From Couchioplanes caeruleus (GTDB taxonomy: Bacteria > Actinomycetota > Actinomycetes > Mycobacteriales > Micromonosporaceae), in the NCBI RefSeq assembly GCF_023499255.1, contig NZ_CP092183.1, forward strand, positions 565,501 to 629,500: 64,000 bases of DNA, written 5' to 3'. The notes beneath the pieces are model-generated. The model made no database searches, was not told where the DNA came from, and saw only the letters and a program-made list of their open reading frames with translations. Positions 43,587 to 52,610 of the stretch are shown here, piece after piece. Numbering within the stretch: the stretch's first letter is position 1; every line of letters starts with the position of its first letter. A program made the translations under genes and the position numbers.

Positions 43587-44704
43587 CCCTTTTCGGCCTG
43601 GAGAACCTGCCGTACGGCGTCTTCTCCACCCCCGGCGACGACGTGCGCAGGATCGGCGTACGGCTCGGCGACGCGGTCCTGGACCTGTCCCGGGCGGAGG
43701 CGGACGACCTGATCCTCGCGGGCGGTGCGCTGCGACAGCCGTCCCTGAACGTGCTGATGTCCCTCGGCCGGCCGCAGTGGGCCGCCATCCGTGCGCGGAT
43801 CGTGGAGCTGGCGCCGACGCTGCCCGCGATCCCGCTGAGCGACGTCGAGCTGCACCTGCCGTTCGACGTGGCCGACTACACGGACTTCTACTCCTCCGAG
43901 CACCACGCCGCGAACGTGAGCCGGATCCTGCGCCCGGGCAGCCCGCCGCTGCGGGACAACTGGAAGCAGCTTCCGATCGGCTACCACGGCCGGTCCGCGA
44001 CGGTCGTGGTCTCCGGGACGCCCATCGAGCGCCCCGCCGGCCAGCTCGGTGCCGGCGTCTTCGGCCCCTCCCGGCGGCTCGACGTCGAGGCCGAGGTCGG
44101 GTTCGTGGTCGGCGTGCCGGGCCGGCGCATCGCCACCGCGGACTTCGCCGAGCACGTCTTCGGCGTGGTGCTCGTCAACGACTGGTCCGCCCGGGACATC
44201 CAGGCGTTCGAGTACCAGCCGCTCGGCCCGTTCCTGGCCAAGTCCTTCGCCACCTCGGTGTCGCCCTGGGTGGTGCCGCTGTCCGCGTTCGCCCAGGTGC
44301 CGGCGCCGGCGCAGGATCCCGTGCCGCAGGACTATCTGCTGCCGCCGGGACCGGCCTTCGACGTCCGGCTGCGGGTCGAATGGAACGGTACGCAGGTCAG
44401 CACCCCGCCTTTCGCGCAGATGTACTGGACGGCGGCGCAGCAGCTCGCCCACCTGACGGTCAACGGGGCGATGGTGCGTACCGGCGACCTGTACGCGTCC
44501 GGGACCGTCTCCGGGCCCGCCCGCGAGGAGGCCGGCTCGTTCCTCGAGCTCACCTGGAACGGGGACCGGCCCGTCACGCTCGCCGACGGATCGACGCGGG
44601 GGTTCCTGCTCGACGGCGACACCGTGACGATCAGCGCGACCGCCGCCGGTGCAGATGGCGGCACTATCGGGCTCGGCGAGGTGTCCGGAACCGTCTGTCC
44701 CTGA
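43583..44704 (+). CDS. fahA: Fumarylacetoacetase
   Basis: 373 aa. It hydrolyses fumarylacetoacetate to fumarate and acetoacetate, the last step of tyrosine degradation. The N-terminal SH3-like domain has NLPYGVFSTPG; the catalytic domain has DYTDFYSSEHHAANVSRI (catalytic His/metal Asp), IGYHGRSATVVVSG, VNDWSARDIQAFEYQPLGPF and a conserved C-terminal GEVSG. GTG 43583 overlaps the preceding gene's stop. The fumarate it releases could be used by the fumarases downstream in the window. Confidence 0.94.
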   Translation: MTLFGLENLPYGVFSTPGDDVRRIGVRLGDAVLDLSRAEADDLILAGGALRQPSLNVLMSLGRPQWAAIRARIVELAPTLPAIPLSDVELHLPFDVADYTDFYSSEHHAANVSRILRPGSPPLRDNWKQLPIGYHGRSATVVVSGTPIERPAGQLGAGVFGPSRRLDVEAEVGFVVGVPGRRIATADFAEHVFGVVLVNDWSARDIQAFEYQPLGPFLAKSFATSVSPWVVPLSAFAQVPAPAQDPVPQDYLLPPGPAFDVRLRVEWNGTQVSTPPFAQMYWTAAQQLAHLTVNGAMVRTGDLYASGTVSGPAREEAGSFLELTWNGDRPVTLADGSTRGFLLDGDTVTISATAAGADGGTIGLGEVSGTVCP

Positions 44705-44718
44705 GGCGCGACTCCCCG

Positions 44719-44724
44719 TAAGTT
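44719..44724 (+). promoter_or_regulatory. TAAGTT, possible -10
   Basis: It lies 6 nt before ATG 44731, within the 26 bases after the fumarylacetoacetase stop. Confidence 0.4.
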
Positions 44725-44730
44725 GTCATC

Positions 44731-45189
44731 ATGTCCACGGTCGCGGTCACCCGGCTGGTCGAGGCGCCGGTCGTCGAGGTGTGGCGGGTCTTCACCGACC
44801 TGGCCCGCCGCTGCGAGTGGCTGTCCACGGTCACCCGCGTCGAGCTGCTCACCCCCGGGCCGTTCGACGCCGGCACGGTGTGGCGGGAGACCCGGACGAT
44901 GGCCGACGGCGGCGAGATCACCGAGGAGTTCCGGGTCCGCGAGTGCGCCGTGCCGGAGCGGTTCGTGGTCGTGTCGCCGGGCATCGGCGCGGACTACCGG
45001 ATGACGTACACGTTCGTGCCGGTCATCGAGGGGCGGCACCGCGGCGGCACGATGGTCACCGTCGTGCAGGACGGCACCCCGACCGCCCCCGCCGGCCGGT
45101 TCCTGGCGCTGGTGTTCGGCGGGCTGGCCGCCCGTACGGTCGAGGGGGCGCTCCGCCGCGACCTCGACGACCTGGCCGCCGCCGCCTGA
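44731..45189 (+). CDS. SRPBCC-family protein
   Basis: 152 aa, a helix-grip fold as in polyketide cyclases and START-like proteins: ITRL-type first strand (TRLVEAPVVEVWRVFTDLAR, 7-26), an edge WLSTVTRVELLT, and a C-terminal helix (AARTVEGALRRDLDDLAA). It should bind a hydrophobic ligand; no catalytic residues are evident. Its neighbours give no clear job. Confidence 0.7.
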   Translation: MSTVAVTRLVEAPVVEVWRVFTDLARRCEWLSTVTRVELLTPGPFDAGTVWRETRTMADGGEITEEFRVRECAVPERFVVVSPGIGADYRMTYTFVPVIEGRHRGGTMVTVVQDGTPTAPAGRFLALVFGGLAARTVEGALRRDLDDLAAAA

Positions 45190-45191
45190 AT

Positions 45192-45197
45192 TACTGT
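45192..45197 (+). promoter_or_regulatory. TACTGT, possible -10
   Basis: It lies 7 nt before GTG 45205, immediately after the SRPBCC stop. Confidence 0.4.
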
Positions 45198-45204
45198 CCC
45201 GGGG

Positions 45205-46320
45205 GTGACCCGGAACCTGCTGCGCGCGCTCGCCGCCCTCGTCGTGCTGGCCGCCGCGGGGCTGATCGGCTGGCGCGTGCTCGGCCCGGCCGAGGTGCTC
45301 GAGCCGGCGACCGGCGCGTACCCGGTCGCGGCCGCCCTGCCGCCGGGCGCCACCGGCAAGGTCACACAGGCCCCGCTGATCGTCGACGACCGCATCCGGG
45401 TGTACGCCGGCGAACGCCTCGTGAAGGCCGACGGGCCGGTCGACGAGAAGATGACGACCACCCCGCTGTGGTCGTACCGGCGCTGGCCCGCCCGGCTCAG
45501 CGGGGTCGTGGCGGTCGGCAGCACGGTGGTGAGCCGGTGGGCCGACGGGGAGCTGGTCGCGCTGGACGGGCGTACCGGAACCGTCGCCTGGCGTGCCCAC
45601 GGCCCGGCCGGCGAACCCTTCACCGACCGCACCGGGGCGACCGCCGTCTGGACCCCGCCCGGCCTGTACGTCGTCGGCCCGGCCGTCCTCGTCGGCGACA
45701 GCGGCAAGGTGCTCGCCTTCTCCGCCGCCGACGGTTCGCCGCGCTGGACGATCACCCTCCCGCGGGGCTGCGTCACGCCGTTCGTCACCGGCGGCGGCCA
45801 GTTCGTCTGCGGCGCGGGCGCCTGGGACGTCACCTCCGGCGAGGCGGTCCGCAGCTGGCCGGTGGGCCCGTCGGCCCCGGTGGGCTGCGACGTCGCCCGG
45901 TCCCGGTGCGCCGGCCTGCGCGACGCGGCCGGACAGGGCTGGCTCACCGGCGGGCCCGGACCCGTGCGTACGCCGGCCCTGGACGCGCCCGGGGCGACCG
46001 CGGGCGGCACCCTCGTGCTGACCGCGTCCGGCGGTGCGGTGACCGCGTCGGGGTCGGCGACCTGGCGCTGGACGGGCGCGGCTCAGGTGCTGGGCGTACG
46101 CGGCACCAAGGTCGTCCTGCTGACCCCCGACCGGCGGATCGTGGTGCTGGACGCGCGCACCGGCACACAGACCGCCGCCTTCCCCATGTACGTCAAGAGG
46201 GAGCGCTCCGAGCCGTGGCAGCCGCACCTGTGGCAGCTGACGGACTCGTACGTGGTCGTCGAACGGCTGCAGGGTGACGACTATTACCTCCCGGACCCCT
46301 CCGTCATCGCGGCGATCTAG
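45205..46320 (+). CDS. Membrane-anchored PQQ-like beta-propeller protein
   Basis: 371 aa. One N-terminal hydrophobic helix (about 5-27), then repeated strand-rich blades of the PQQ/BamB type, e.g. LVALDGRTGTVAWRA (about 116-130), VLAFSAADGSPRWTI and IVVLDARTGTQTAAF. No metal or PQQ ligand set is clear, so a binding or scaffold role outside the membrane is likelier than dehydrogenase activity. The window has a second, similar protein at 55152. Its TAG stop is shared with the next convergent gene in a CTAG. Confidence 0.72.
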   Translation: MTRNLLRALAALVVLAAAGLIGWRVLGPAEVLEPATGAYPVAAALPPGATGKVTQAPLIVDDRIRVYAGERLVKADGPVDEKMTTTPLWSYRRWPARLSGVVAVGSTVVSRWADGELVALDGRTGTVAWRAHGPAGEPFTDRTGATAVWTPPGLYVVGPAVLVGDSGKVLAFSAADGSPRWTITLPRGCVTPFVTGGGQFVCGAGAWDVTSGEAVRSWPVGPSAPVGCDVARSRCAGLRDAAGQGWLTGGPGPVRTPALDAPGATAGGTLVLTASGGAVTASGSATWRWTGAAQVLGVRGTKVVLLTPDRRIVVLDARTGTQTAAFPMYVKRERSEPWQPHLWQLTDSYVVVERLQGDDYYLPDPSVIAAI

Positions 46321-47228
46321 AAGGTGATCCGCGCCGCGATCGGAAGGTGGTCGCTGCCCGTGCGCGGCAGCGACCACAGCGACGTCACGGTCAGCCCGCG
46401 GCCCAGGATCTGATCGATCCGGGCCACCGGCGCCCGCGCGGGCCAGCTGAACGCGAACGCCGGGGCCGTGCTCAAGCGCGCGGTCACCGGCTTCAGGCCG
46501 CGGTCGTCGACCGTGCCGTTCAGGTCGCCCAGCAGCAGCACCCGGCCGAGCGGCTCGGCGCCCAGCGCCTCGCCGAGCCGGGCTGCGCTCTCGTCCCGGG
46601 GCGTCGCCGCGAAACCCTTGACGCCCATGCGTACGGACGGCAGGTGCGCGACGTACACCGCGACGTCGCCGTACGGGGTGCGGACGACCGCGCGCAGGCC
46701 ACGATTCCAGTCCGGCCCGAACGCCCGCGGCCGGATGTCGAGCGCGCCCTCCTCGGCGACCGGGTAACGCGACCACAGCGCGACGGTCCCGTGCACCACG
46801 CGATGCGGGTACGCCGTCCCGAACGCCGCGTCGTACGCCGGCAGTGCCTCGGGCAGCACCTCGCTGAGCGCCACCAGGTCGGGTGACACGCGCAGCAGCT
46901 CCCGTACCGTCCCGGCCGGGTCGCGGTTCTCGTCGCTGACGTTGTGCTGCACCGCGACCAGACCCTGCCCCGCGTTGTCGGGCAGCAGCACCGGCCCGAA
47001 CAGCCCCAGCCACGCGATCAGCGGCAGCAGGACCGCGGGCAACGCCACCCGGGGCCGCCGCCACCAGCCCAGCGCCGCGAGCACCGGAACGCTGAGCCCG
47101 AGCCATGGTAGGAACGTCTCCACGATGCTGCCCGGGCTGCCGCCCACGTCGGGGATCAGCCGGTGCCCGGCCAGCACAGCGGCGACCAGGACTGCCGCGG
47201 CCACCACTCCGAACCCTCGCCGGCGCAC
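46317..47228 (-). CDS. Membrane endonuclease/exonuclease/phosphatase-family protein
   Basis: 303 aa from GTG 47228. Three hydrophobic helices (about 7-90) precede an EEP domain: AVQHNVSDENRDP (metal site start), LVALSEVLPEAL with the conserved Glu, VYVAHLPS, LLLGDLNGTVDD and SLPRTGSDHLPI (catalytic Asp-His). Relatives include membrane phosphodiesterases of unknown target. The reading frame is open far upstream, but no start earlier than 47228 is convincing; the ribosome site is weak. Confidence 0.75.
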   Translation of the reverse strand: MRRRGFGVVAAAVLVAAVLAGHRLIPDVGGSPGSIVETFLPWLGLSVPVLAALGWWRRPRVALPAVLLPLIAWLGLFGPVLLPDNAGQGLVAVQHNVSDENRDPAGTVRELLRVSPDLVALSEVLPEALPAYDAAFGTAYPHRVVHGTVALWSRYPVAEEGALDIRPRAFGPDWNRGLRAVVRTPYGDVAVYVAHLPSVRMGVKGFAATPRDESAARLGEALGAEPLGRVLLLGDLNGTVDDRGLKPVTARLSTAPAFAFSWPARAPVARIDQILGRGLTVTSLWSLPRTGSDHLPIAARITF

Positions 47229-47252
47229 CGCCGGATGGTACGAAACAGACTC

Positions 47253-47258
47253 TAGGAT
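47253..47258 (+). promoter_or_regulatory. TAGGAT, possible -10
   Basis: It lies 6 nt before ATG 47265. Confidence 0.45.
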
Positions 47259-47264
47259 CGAGCG

Positions 47265-48032
47265 ATGCGCGTACTGATCGACGGACTGTCGCTGGGCGAG
47301 TCGATGCGCTGGCACGACGGCCGGCTCTGGTTCTGCGACTGGGGAACAGGGCAGATCGCGCGCTTCTCCGACGGCAGCGCGACGGCCGTCGCACGGATCG
47401 CCGACTTCCCCTTCTGCATCGACTGGCTGCCGGACGGCCGGATGGTCGTGATCACCGGGCGCGGTCCGCTGCTGTGCGAGGAACCGGACGGCACGCTCGG
47501 CGCCTTCGTCCGGCTCGAGGCGCCCTACCCGTGGAACGACATCGCCGTCGACCGCGCCGGGAACGTCTTCGTCAACAACATCGGGTACGACTTCTACGCG
47601 GGTCCGCCCGGACCGGGAACGATCACCGGGGTCACGCCGCGGGGTGAGGCCCGCGAGGTCGCCGGCGGCCTCGACTTCCCGAACGGGATGGCGTTGGACG
47701 GCGACACGCTGATCGTGGCCGAGTCGCACGGCAGCCGGCTCACCGCCTTCGACGTGGCACCCGACGGCGGGCTGCACAACCGGCGGGTCTGGGCCGCCCT
47801 CGAGAACGCCGCGCCCGACGGCATCTGCGTTCCGGCACCCGGCCAGGTCTGGTACGCCGACGTGCCGAACAGGGAATGTGTCCTCGTGCGCGAGGGCGGC
47901 GAGGTCCTCCGCCGGATCCCGCTGGACCGGGGCGGCTTCGACTGCGTGGTCTGCGACGGTGTGTTGTACGCCGTCACCGCCGTCTACCCGAGCGCCACAG
48001 CCCAGGGTCAACTCGTCGCGATCGACCTCTAG
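47265..48032 (+). CDS. SMP-30/gluconolactonase-family protein
   Basis: 255 aa, six-bladed propeller. Start GLSLGESMRWHDGRLWFCDWGTG supplies the Glu metal ligand (about residue 12); PWNDIAVDRAGNVFVNNIGY has the Asn/Asp ligands, and DFPNGMALDGDTLIVAES follows. Family members are lactonases or esterases that need Ca or Zn. The substrate is unknown. The TAG stop overlaps that of the ROK gene on the other strand (CTAG 48029-48032). Confidence 0.83.
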   Translation: MRVLIDGLSLGESMRWHDGRLWFCDWGTGQIARFSDGSATAVARIADFPFCIDWLPDGRMVVITGRGPLLCEEPDGTLGAFVRLEAPYPWNDIAVDRAGNVFVNNIGYDFYAGPPGPGTITGVTPRGEAREVAGGLDFPNGMALDGDTLIVAESHGSRLTAFDVAPDGGLHNRRVWAALENAAPDGICVPAPGQVWYADVPNRECVLVREGGEVLRRIPLDRGGFDCVVCDGVLYAVTAVYPSATAQGQLVAIDL

Positions 48033-49141
48033 ACCAGGCTCGCCAGCAGGGCGGTCCAGGCCTCCTCGGCGGCGCCCGCCAGCGGCCCGTCGTCGCCCAG
48101 TGCCGCGGCGAGCACCGGCGGTGGCGACGCCCGGCGGAAGGCCATCAGCCCCGCCCGGTACGCCTCCTCCAGCGCCTGCGGTGCCGCGGCCAGCAGGTCG
48201 GCGCCCAGGCCGCCCAGCGTCACGAGGTCCGGGTCGAGCCCGTTGACCAGGCCCGCGATGCCCCGGCCCAGGGCGGCTGCCACGGTCGCCGTCGCGGCCG
48301 CCGGCTCCGGATCGGGTGCGGTGATGATGCGGCGGGCGTACGAGACGGGGTCGCGGGGCTGGTCGTGGCCGAGCAGCCGGGCCAGCGCCGAGCCGTCGAC
48401 CGCGGTGCCCCAGCAGCCGTACGCCCCGCACGGGCACGCCACGGCCGGGTCCCCGAACGGCATGTGCCCGAACTCCCCGGCCGCCCCCAGCGCTCCCACC
48501 AGGACCTGGCCGCCGTTGACCACCGCGCCGCCGAGCCCCGCCTCGATCCGCAGGTGCAGCGCGACCGACGCGCCGACCGCCACCCCGCGGTGCGACTCGG
48601 CCGACGCCGCCAGTGTCGCGTCGTTGCCCGCCACGAAGATCTCGGCGCCGGGCCAGGCGGCCGCCAGGTCCACGTCGTGCCAGCCCAGGTTGCTGGCGTC
48701 CAGCACGAGGTCGCGGGAGACCGTGCCGGGCGCCGAGATGCCGATGCCGCGGATGCGGTCGCCGTACTGCCGGCGCAGCCGCGTCACGGCCGTACCGATA
48801 GCCGCGACCACCTCCCCGCCGCCGCGGCCGCCGACCTCCTCGCGCACGGTGGCCAGCGTGCCGCCGCCGAGCTCGACGACGTCGACGCGCCAGGCCTCGT
48901 GGGTGATGGAGGCGGCGGCGATCAGCGGCCCGCGCGGGTGCGGGATCAGCGAGGTGGTGGGCCGGCCGCGCGCCCCGCTGGGCGCGGCGGGCTGCTCGGC
49001 GAGCAGCCCGGCCTGCCCGAGCCGGCCGACGAGCTCCGTGGTCGCCCCGGTGCCGACGCCGATCAGCCGGGCCGCGTCCGCCCGGGTGACCCCGGGACGG
49101 GCGTGCACCACCCGCAGCAGCTCGGTCGCGCGCGTCGTCAC
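48029..49141 (-). CDS. ROK-family transcriptional regulator
   Basis: 370 aa. N-terminal winged helix (about 8-50, VTRADAARLIGVGTGATTEL), then the ROK fold: GIGISAPGTVSRD, AGNDATLAASAES, LHLRIEAGLGGAVVNGG, GEFGHMPFGDP and the zinc motif CPCGAYGCWG, in which the usual Glu after the last Cys is Gly. It probably represses the divergent MFS gene in response to a sugar-like ligand. GTG 49141 is preceded by AAGGGGGAA. Confidence 0.87.
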   Translation of the reverse strand: MTTRATELLRVVHARPGVTRADAARLIGVGTGATTELVGRLGQAGLLAEQPAAPSGARGRPTTSLIPHPRGPLIAAASITHEAWRVDVVELGGGTLATVREEVGGRGGGEVVAAIGTAVTRLRRQYGDRIRGIGISAPGTVSRDLVLDASNLGWHDVDLAAAWPGAEIFVAGNDATLAASAESHRGVAVGASVALHLRIEAGLGGAVVNGGQVLVGALGAAGEFGHMPFGDPAVACPCGAYGCWGTAVDGSALARLLGHDQPRDPVSYARRIITAPDPEPAAATATVAAALGRGIAGLVNGLDPDLVTLGGLGADLLAAAPQALEEAYRAGLMAFRRASPPPVLAAALGDDGPLAGAAEEAWTALLASLV

Positions 49142-49156
49142 ACCGTTCCCCCTTCT

Positions 49157-49177
49157 TATGCTCTATGTAAGAGCATA
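49157..49177. promoter_or_regulatory. Operator between ROK gene and MFS gene
   Basis: TATGCTCT (49157-49164) and AGAGCATA (49170-49177) are perfect 8-base arms around ATGTA. The site touches the MFS -10 box, as expected for a repressor operator, and is 15 bases from the ROK start, so autoregulation fits. Confidence 0.7.
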
Positions 49178-49181
49178 TTGT
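49176..49181 (+). promoter_or_regulatory. TATTGT, possible -10 of the MFS gene
   Basis: It lies 6 nt before GTG 49188, which I take as the start; ATG 49185 is one codon earlier. Confidence 0.5.
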
Positions 49182-49187
49182 CGGATG

Positions 49188-50444
49188 GTGAAGCTTCACC
49201 ATCGCGGCGCCATCGTGGTGCTCGGCGCGTCCTGTTTCGTCTACGTCACCGCGGAGACCATCCCGGTCGGCCTGCTCCCGCAGATCGCATCCGGGCTCGC
49301 GGTCCACGAGGCGGACGTGGGGCTGCTGCTGACCAGCTACGCCGTCGTGGCGGCCGTGACCACCGTCCCGCTGACCGCGCTCACCATGCGGATCCCCCGG
49401 CGCCTGCTGCTCGCCGCGACCCTCGCGATCTTCGTGCTCTCCCAGGTGGCGGCCGCCTTCGCGGCCACCTTCCTCATCCTTGCGCTCTCCCGGCTGATCT
49501 GCGCGGTGGCGCACGGCGTGTTCTGGTCCACGATCGCGCCGGTCGCCGCCCGGCTGGTCCCCGACGGCCAGGCCGGGCGCGCCACCGCCGTGGTGTTCTT
49601 CGGCAACTCGCTCGCCATCGTGGCGGGTGTGCCGCTGGGCACGGCGCTCGGCCAGTGGCTCGGCTGGCGGGTCGCGCTCGGGGCGCTCGCGGTCGCCGGG
49701 GCCGGCTGCGTGGTGGCGCTGCTGACGGTACTGCCCCGGTTGCCCGCCCTGCCCCGGGATGCGGCCACGCGGGCGGGCGCACAGCTGCGGGCAGCGGTGC
49801 GGATCATCCGGTCCGGCCCGGTCGCCGTCGTCTGCCTGCTCACGGCGGTGGTGGTCGTCGGGCACTTCGCGGCGTACACGTACATCGCCCCGCTGGTGCG
49901 GCGGGCCGGCGGGCTGGAGGGGCTCGGGCTGAGCGCCCTGCTGCTCGGCTACGGCGTCGCGGGCCTGCTCGGCAACTGGGTGGTGAGCCGGCTCGTGGAC
50001 CGGCGGCCCCGCGCGGTGCTGCTGGGGCTCATCGCCGTCATCGCGGGCTCGCTGGCGCTGCTCGCACCCGTGCCCGGCCTCGCCGTCACCGTGCTCGCGG
50101 CGCTGGCCTGGGGTGGCGCCTTCACCGCGCTGCCCGTGGTGCTGCAGGCGACGATCCTGCGGGTCGCCCCGCGGGCCCGGGACGCCGCCTCGGCCGCCTA
50201 CGTGGTGGCCTTCCAGATCGGCATCGGCGGCGGCGCGTTCGTCGGCGAGCGGCTGGTCAGCGCCGGGTTGCTCGGCCGGCTGCCGGCGTTGGCCGCCCTG
50301 TCGGCCGTGGCGGCGGGCGTGGTGGTGGCCCTCGCCCGCCGCACGTTCCCGGCCCGGTTGCCGGTGCCGGCAGCCGAGCCCGCTACAGGGCCGCTTCGGC
50401 CGCCGCCAGGAACGCGTCGTTCTCCTCGGGCGTACCGATCGTGA
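49188..50444 (+). CDS. MFS transporter, drug/sugar efflux type
   Basis: 418 aa, twelve predicted helices in two halves. [20 protein letters not shown] (about 18-37) and the loop [12 protein letters not shown] (about 66-77) fit the DHA1 family that includes arabinose/sugar efflux proteins. Divergent from the ROK regulator with a perfect operator between them, so it is probably induced by that regulator's ligand. The last 20 codons overlap the 3' end of the convergent aminotransferase gene by 62 bases. Confidence 0.83.
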   Translation: MKLHHRGAIVVLGASCFVYVTAETIPVGLLPQIASGLAVHEADVGLLLTSYAVVAAVTTVPLTALTMRIPRRLLLAATLAIFVLSQVAAAFAATFLILALSRLICAVAHGVFWSTIAPVAARLVPDGQAGRATAVVFFGNSLAIVAGVPLGTALGQWLGWRVALGALAVAGAGCVVALLTVLPRLPALPRDAATRAGAQLRAAVRIIRSGPVAVVCLLTAVVVVGHFAAYTYIAPLVRRAGGLEGLGLSALLLGYGVAGLLGNWVVSRLVDRRPRAVLLGLIAVIAGSLALLAPVPGLAVTVLAALAWGGAFTALPVVLQATILRVAPRARDAASAAYVVAFQIGIGGGAFVGERLVSAGLLGRLPALAALSAVAAGVVVALARRTFPARLPVPAAEPATGPLRPPPGTRRSPRAYRS

Positions 50445-51459
50445 CGCGGACGCCGTCGCCCTGGAACGGCCGGACGATGATGCCGCGCTTCTCGCACGCC
50501 GCGCCGAACGCCGCGGCCTGGTCGCCCAGCGGCAGCCACACGAAGTTGGACTGGCTCGAGGGCACGTCCGGCAGCAGCTTGCGCAGCGCCTCGGTGACCC
50601 GCTCGCGTTCGCTGATGACGATGGCGCAGCGGCGGCGGACCTCGTCCTCGGCGTCGAGCGCGGCCAGCGCCGCGGCCTGTGCCACCAGGCTGGTGGAGAA
50701 CGGGGTGAGCACCTTGCGGATCGCCGCGGCGACCTCCGGCTGGCCGACGAGGAAGCCGATCCGCAGCCCGGCGAGGCCCCACGCCTTGCTCAGCGTGCGC
50801 AGCACCACCACGTTGGGCCGGTCGCCGTACGTCTCCAGGCCGTCGGGCACCTGGTCGTCCGTGACGAACTCCCGGTACGCCTCGTCGAGCACCACCAGGA
50901 CGTCGTTCGGTACGGCGTCGAGGAAGCGGTCCAGCTCGGCGCGGCGCACGCTGGTGCCGGTCGGGTTGTTCGGGTTGCACACGATCGCGAGCCGGGTCCG
51001 GTCGGTGATCGCGTCGGCCATCGCCGGGAGGTCGTGGCCGTGGCCGGGCGTGTTGGGCACCCGGACGCTCGTCGCGCCCGCGCCGGCCGAGATGATCGGG
51101 TACGCCTCGAACGAGCGCCACGCGTACACGATCTCGTCGCCGGGCAGGCAGGTGGCCTTGACCAGGTGCTCGGCGAGCGCGACCGAACCGCAGCCGGTGA
51201 CGATGCGGTCGGGGCTGACGCCGTACCGGTCGGCGAGCTTGTCGCGCAGCTCCACCACGCCCATGTCCGGGTAGCGGTGCGACTGGGTGACCGCCGTCGC
51301 GACGGCCTCCGCCACGCCGGGCAGCGGCCCGAAGGGCACCTCGTTGCTGGCCAGCTTGATCGCCTCCGCGAGGCCCAGCTCGCGGACCAGGTCGGCGACG
51401 TTGCGCCCGGGCACGTACGCGGGCAGCGCGTCCAGGTCGGCGCGGGTCAGCCTGCTCAT
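50383..51459 (-). CDS. hisC: Histidinol-phosphate / aromatic aminotransferase
   Basis: 358 aa, PLP class I/II fold. Visible: [12 protein letters not shown] (substrate N-terminal region), [22 protein letters not shown] (Asp/Tyr pair), the PLP-lysine motif [13 protein letters not shown] (about 228-240) and SQSNFVWLP. No other his gene is adjacent; actinobacteria also have a HisC-like phenylalanine aminotransferase, and the nearby tyrosine-degradation genes make an aromatic substrate equally possible. ATG 51459 follows GGAGGAAG and overlaps the preceding RDD gene stop. Confidence 0.85.
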   Translation of the reverse strand: MSRLTRADLDALPAYVPGRNVADLVRELGLAEAIKLASNEVPFGPLPGVAEAVATAVTQSHRYPDMGVVELRDKLADRYGVSPDRIVTGCGSVALAEHLVKATCLPGDEIVYAWRSFEAYPIISAGAGATSVRVPNTPGHGHDLPAMADAITDRTRLAIVCNPNNPTGTSVRRAELDRFLDAVPNDVLVVLDEAYREFVTDDQVPDGLETYGDRPNVVVLRTLSKAWGLAGLRIGFLVGQPEVAAAIRKVLTPFSTSLVAQAAALAALDAEDEVRRRCAIVISERERVTEALRKLLPDVPSSQSNFVWLPLGDQAAAFGAACEKRGIIVRPFQGDGVRVTIGTPEENDAFLAAAEAAL

Positions 51460-52610
51460 CGTCTTCCTCCGGTGGGATCCGCGGCCTCCGGCTTCGCCGG
51501 CTCGGCCTGCTTCGGGTGGCCCGGCGGCACCGCCACCACGACGGTGCGCGCGGACTTGTCGTGCAACGCCTGGTGCAGCCGCTGGTCGAACAGCACGGAG
51601 CCGGCGTCGATCAGCTGCGCCACGAAGCCCAGGCCGTAGCAGTTCCAGAGCGGCGTCCACATGCCGAGCCGTCCCCAGCGCCGGAACGCCCGCCCGAACC
51701 CGAGCGGGGTGGTGTCCTCCAGCTTGACGACCTTCACCCGCAGCAGCCGTTTGCCGAGCGTCTGACCGCTGTTGGCCAGCGCGGGAACCTCGTACGCGAG
51801 CCACAGCGCGGTCGTCACGAACAGCATCGTCAGCATGAGGTACATGGACCGCACGGACGCCGGCTCCGGACTGGCGAACGGCTCGTCCATGGCGGCCCGG
51901 AAGATCGGTTCGACCTCGAGCCACCACTGGTACGCGAGCCAGCCGTTCACCAGCACGTTGAGCACGAGCACGGCGGCGATGTCGACGAGCCGCGCGACGA
52001 GCCGGCGGCCCAGCCCGGCGAGTGCCATGCCGTGCGGCCGGGCCTGCACCGGGTACGGGTACGGGAACGGCGGCGGCTGCCACCCGGCCGGCGGCACGGG
52101 ATAGCCGGGCGGCAGGTGGTATCCGGGCGGCACCGGGGGATAGCCGGGCGGCGCCTGCCAGCCGCCGGGCGGTGGCTGCTGCCCGGACGGTGGCTGCTGC
52201 CCGGACGGGGGCGGCTGCCATCCGGGGGGCGGCTGCCATCCGGGGGGCGGCTGCCATCCGGGAGGCGGCGGTTGCCACCCGGGCGGCGGTTGCCACCCGG
52301 GCGGGGGGTGCCATCCGGGTGGAGGCGCGGGCCAGCCGGGCGGCGGGACCGCGTCGGTGGGCGGGGCGCCCGGTGCCGGCGGCACGCCGGGGGCCGCCGC
52401 GGGGCCGGGGGCGGGTGCCGCCGTGCCGGGTGCCGCGGCGGGGGTGACCGGCTGGGCGGCCGCGGGCGGCTCCTCCTCGGCCGGCGGCGGGCCGTCGGGC
52501 GGGGTCTGGTCCGCCGGGATGGCCTTGCCCAGCCAGCCCTCGCCGTCCCACCAGCGCTGGGTCGACGGGTCGGCCGGGTCCTTGTACCAACCGGCGGGCA
52601 GCGAACTCAT
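51456..52610 (-). CDS. DUF2510 plus RDD-domain membrane protein
   Basis: 384 aa. DUF2510 at the start ([24 protein letters not shown], with its Trp residues), then a Pro-rich linker with PPPGWQPP repeats (about 75-190), and an RDD domain of three to four helices (about 200-365; [18 protein letters not shown] and [16 protein letters not shown]). Ends are cytoplasmic by analogy. It lies in an RDD-RDD-aminotransferase operon with four-base overlaps at both junctions. Confidence 0.85.
   Translation of the reverse strand: MSSLPAGWYKDPADPSTQRWWDGEGWLGKAIPADQTPPDGPPPAEEEPPAAAQPVTPAAAPGTAAPAPGPAAAPGVPPAPGAPPTDAVPPPGWPAPPPGWHPPPGWQPPPGWQPPPPGWQPPPGWQPPPGWQPPPSGQQPPSGQQPPPGGWQAPPGYPPVPPGYHLPPGYPVPPAGWQPPPFPYPYPVQARPHGMALAGLGRRLVARLVDIAAVLVLNVLVNGWLAYQWWLEVEPIFRAAMDEPFASPEPASVRSMYLMLTMLFVTTALWLAYEVPALANSGQTLGKRLLRVKVVKLEDTTPLGFGRAFRRWGRLGMWTPLWNCYGLGFVAQLIDAGSVLFDQRLHQALHDKSARTVVVAVPPGHPKQAEPAKPEAADPTGGRR

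Noticed and set aside
48029..49141. ROK protein as a glucokinase
   Set aside because: It has an N-terminal winged helix, and the usual Glu after the zinc cysteines is replaced by Gly. A regulator is the better call.
46317..49865. A very long frame running through the EEP protein, SMP-30 and ROK genes on the minus strand
   Set aside because: Only the last 303 codons encode a recognisable protein. The rest overlaps well-supported genes in other frames.
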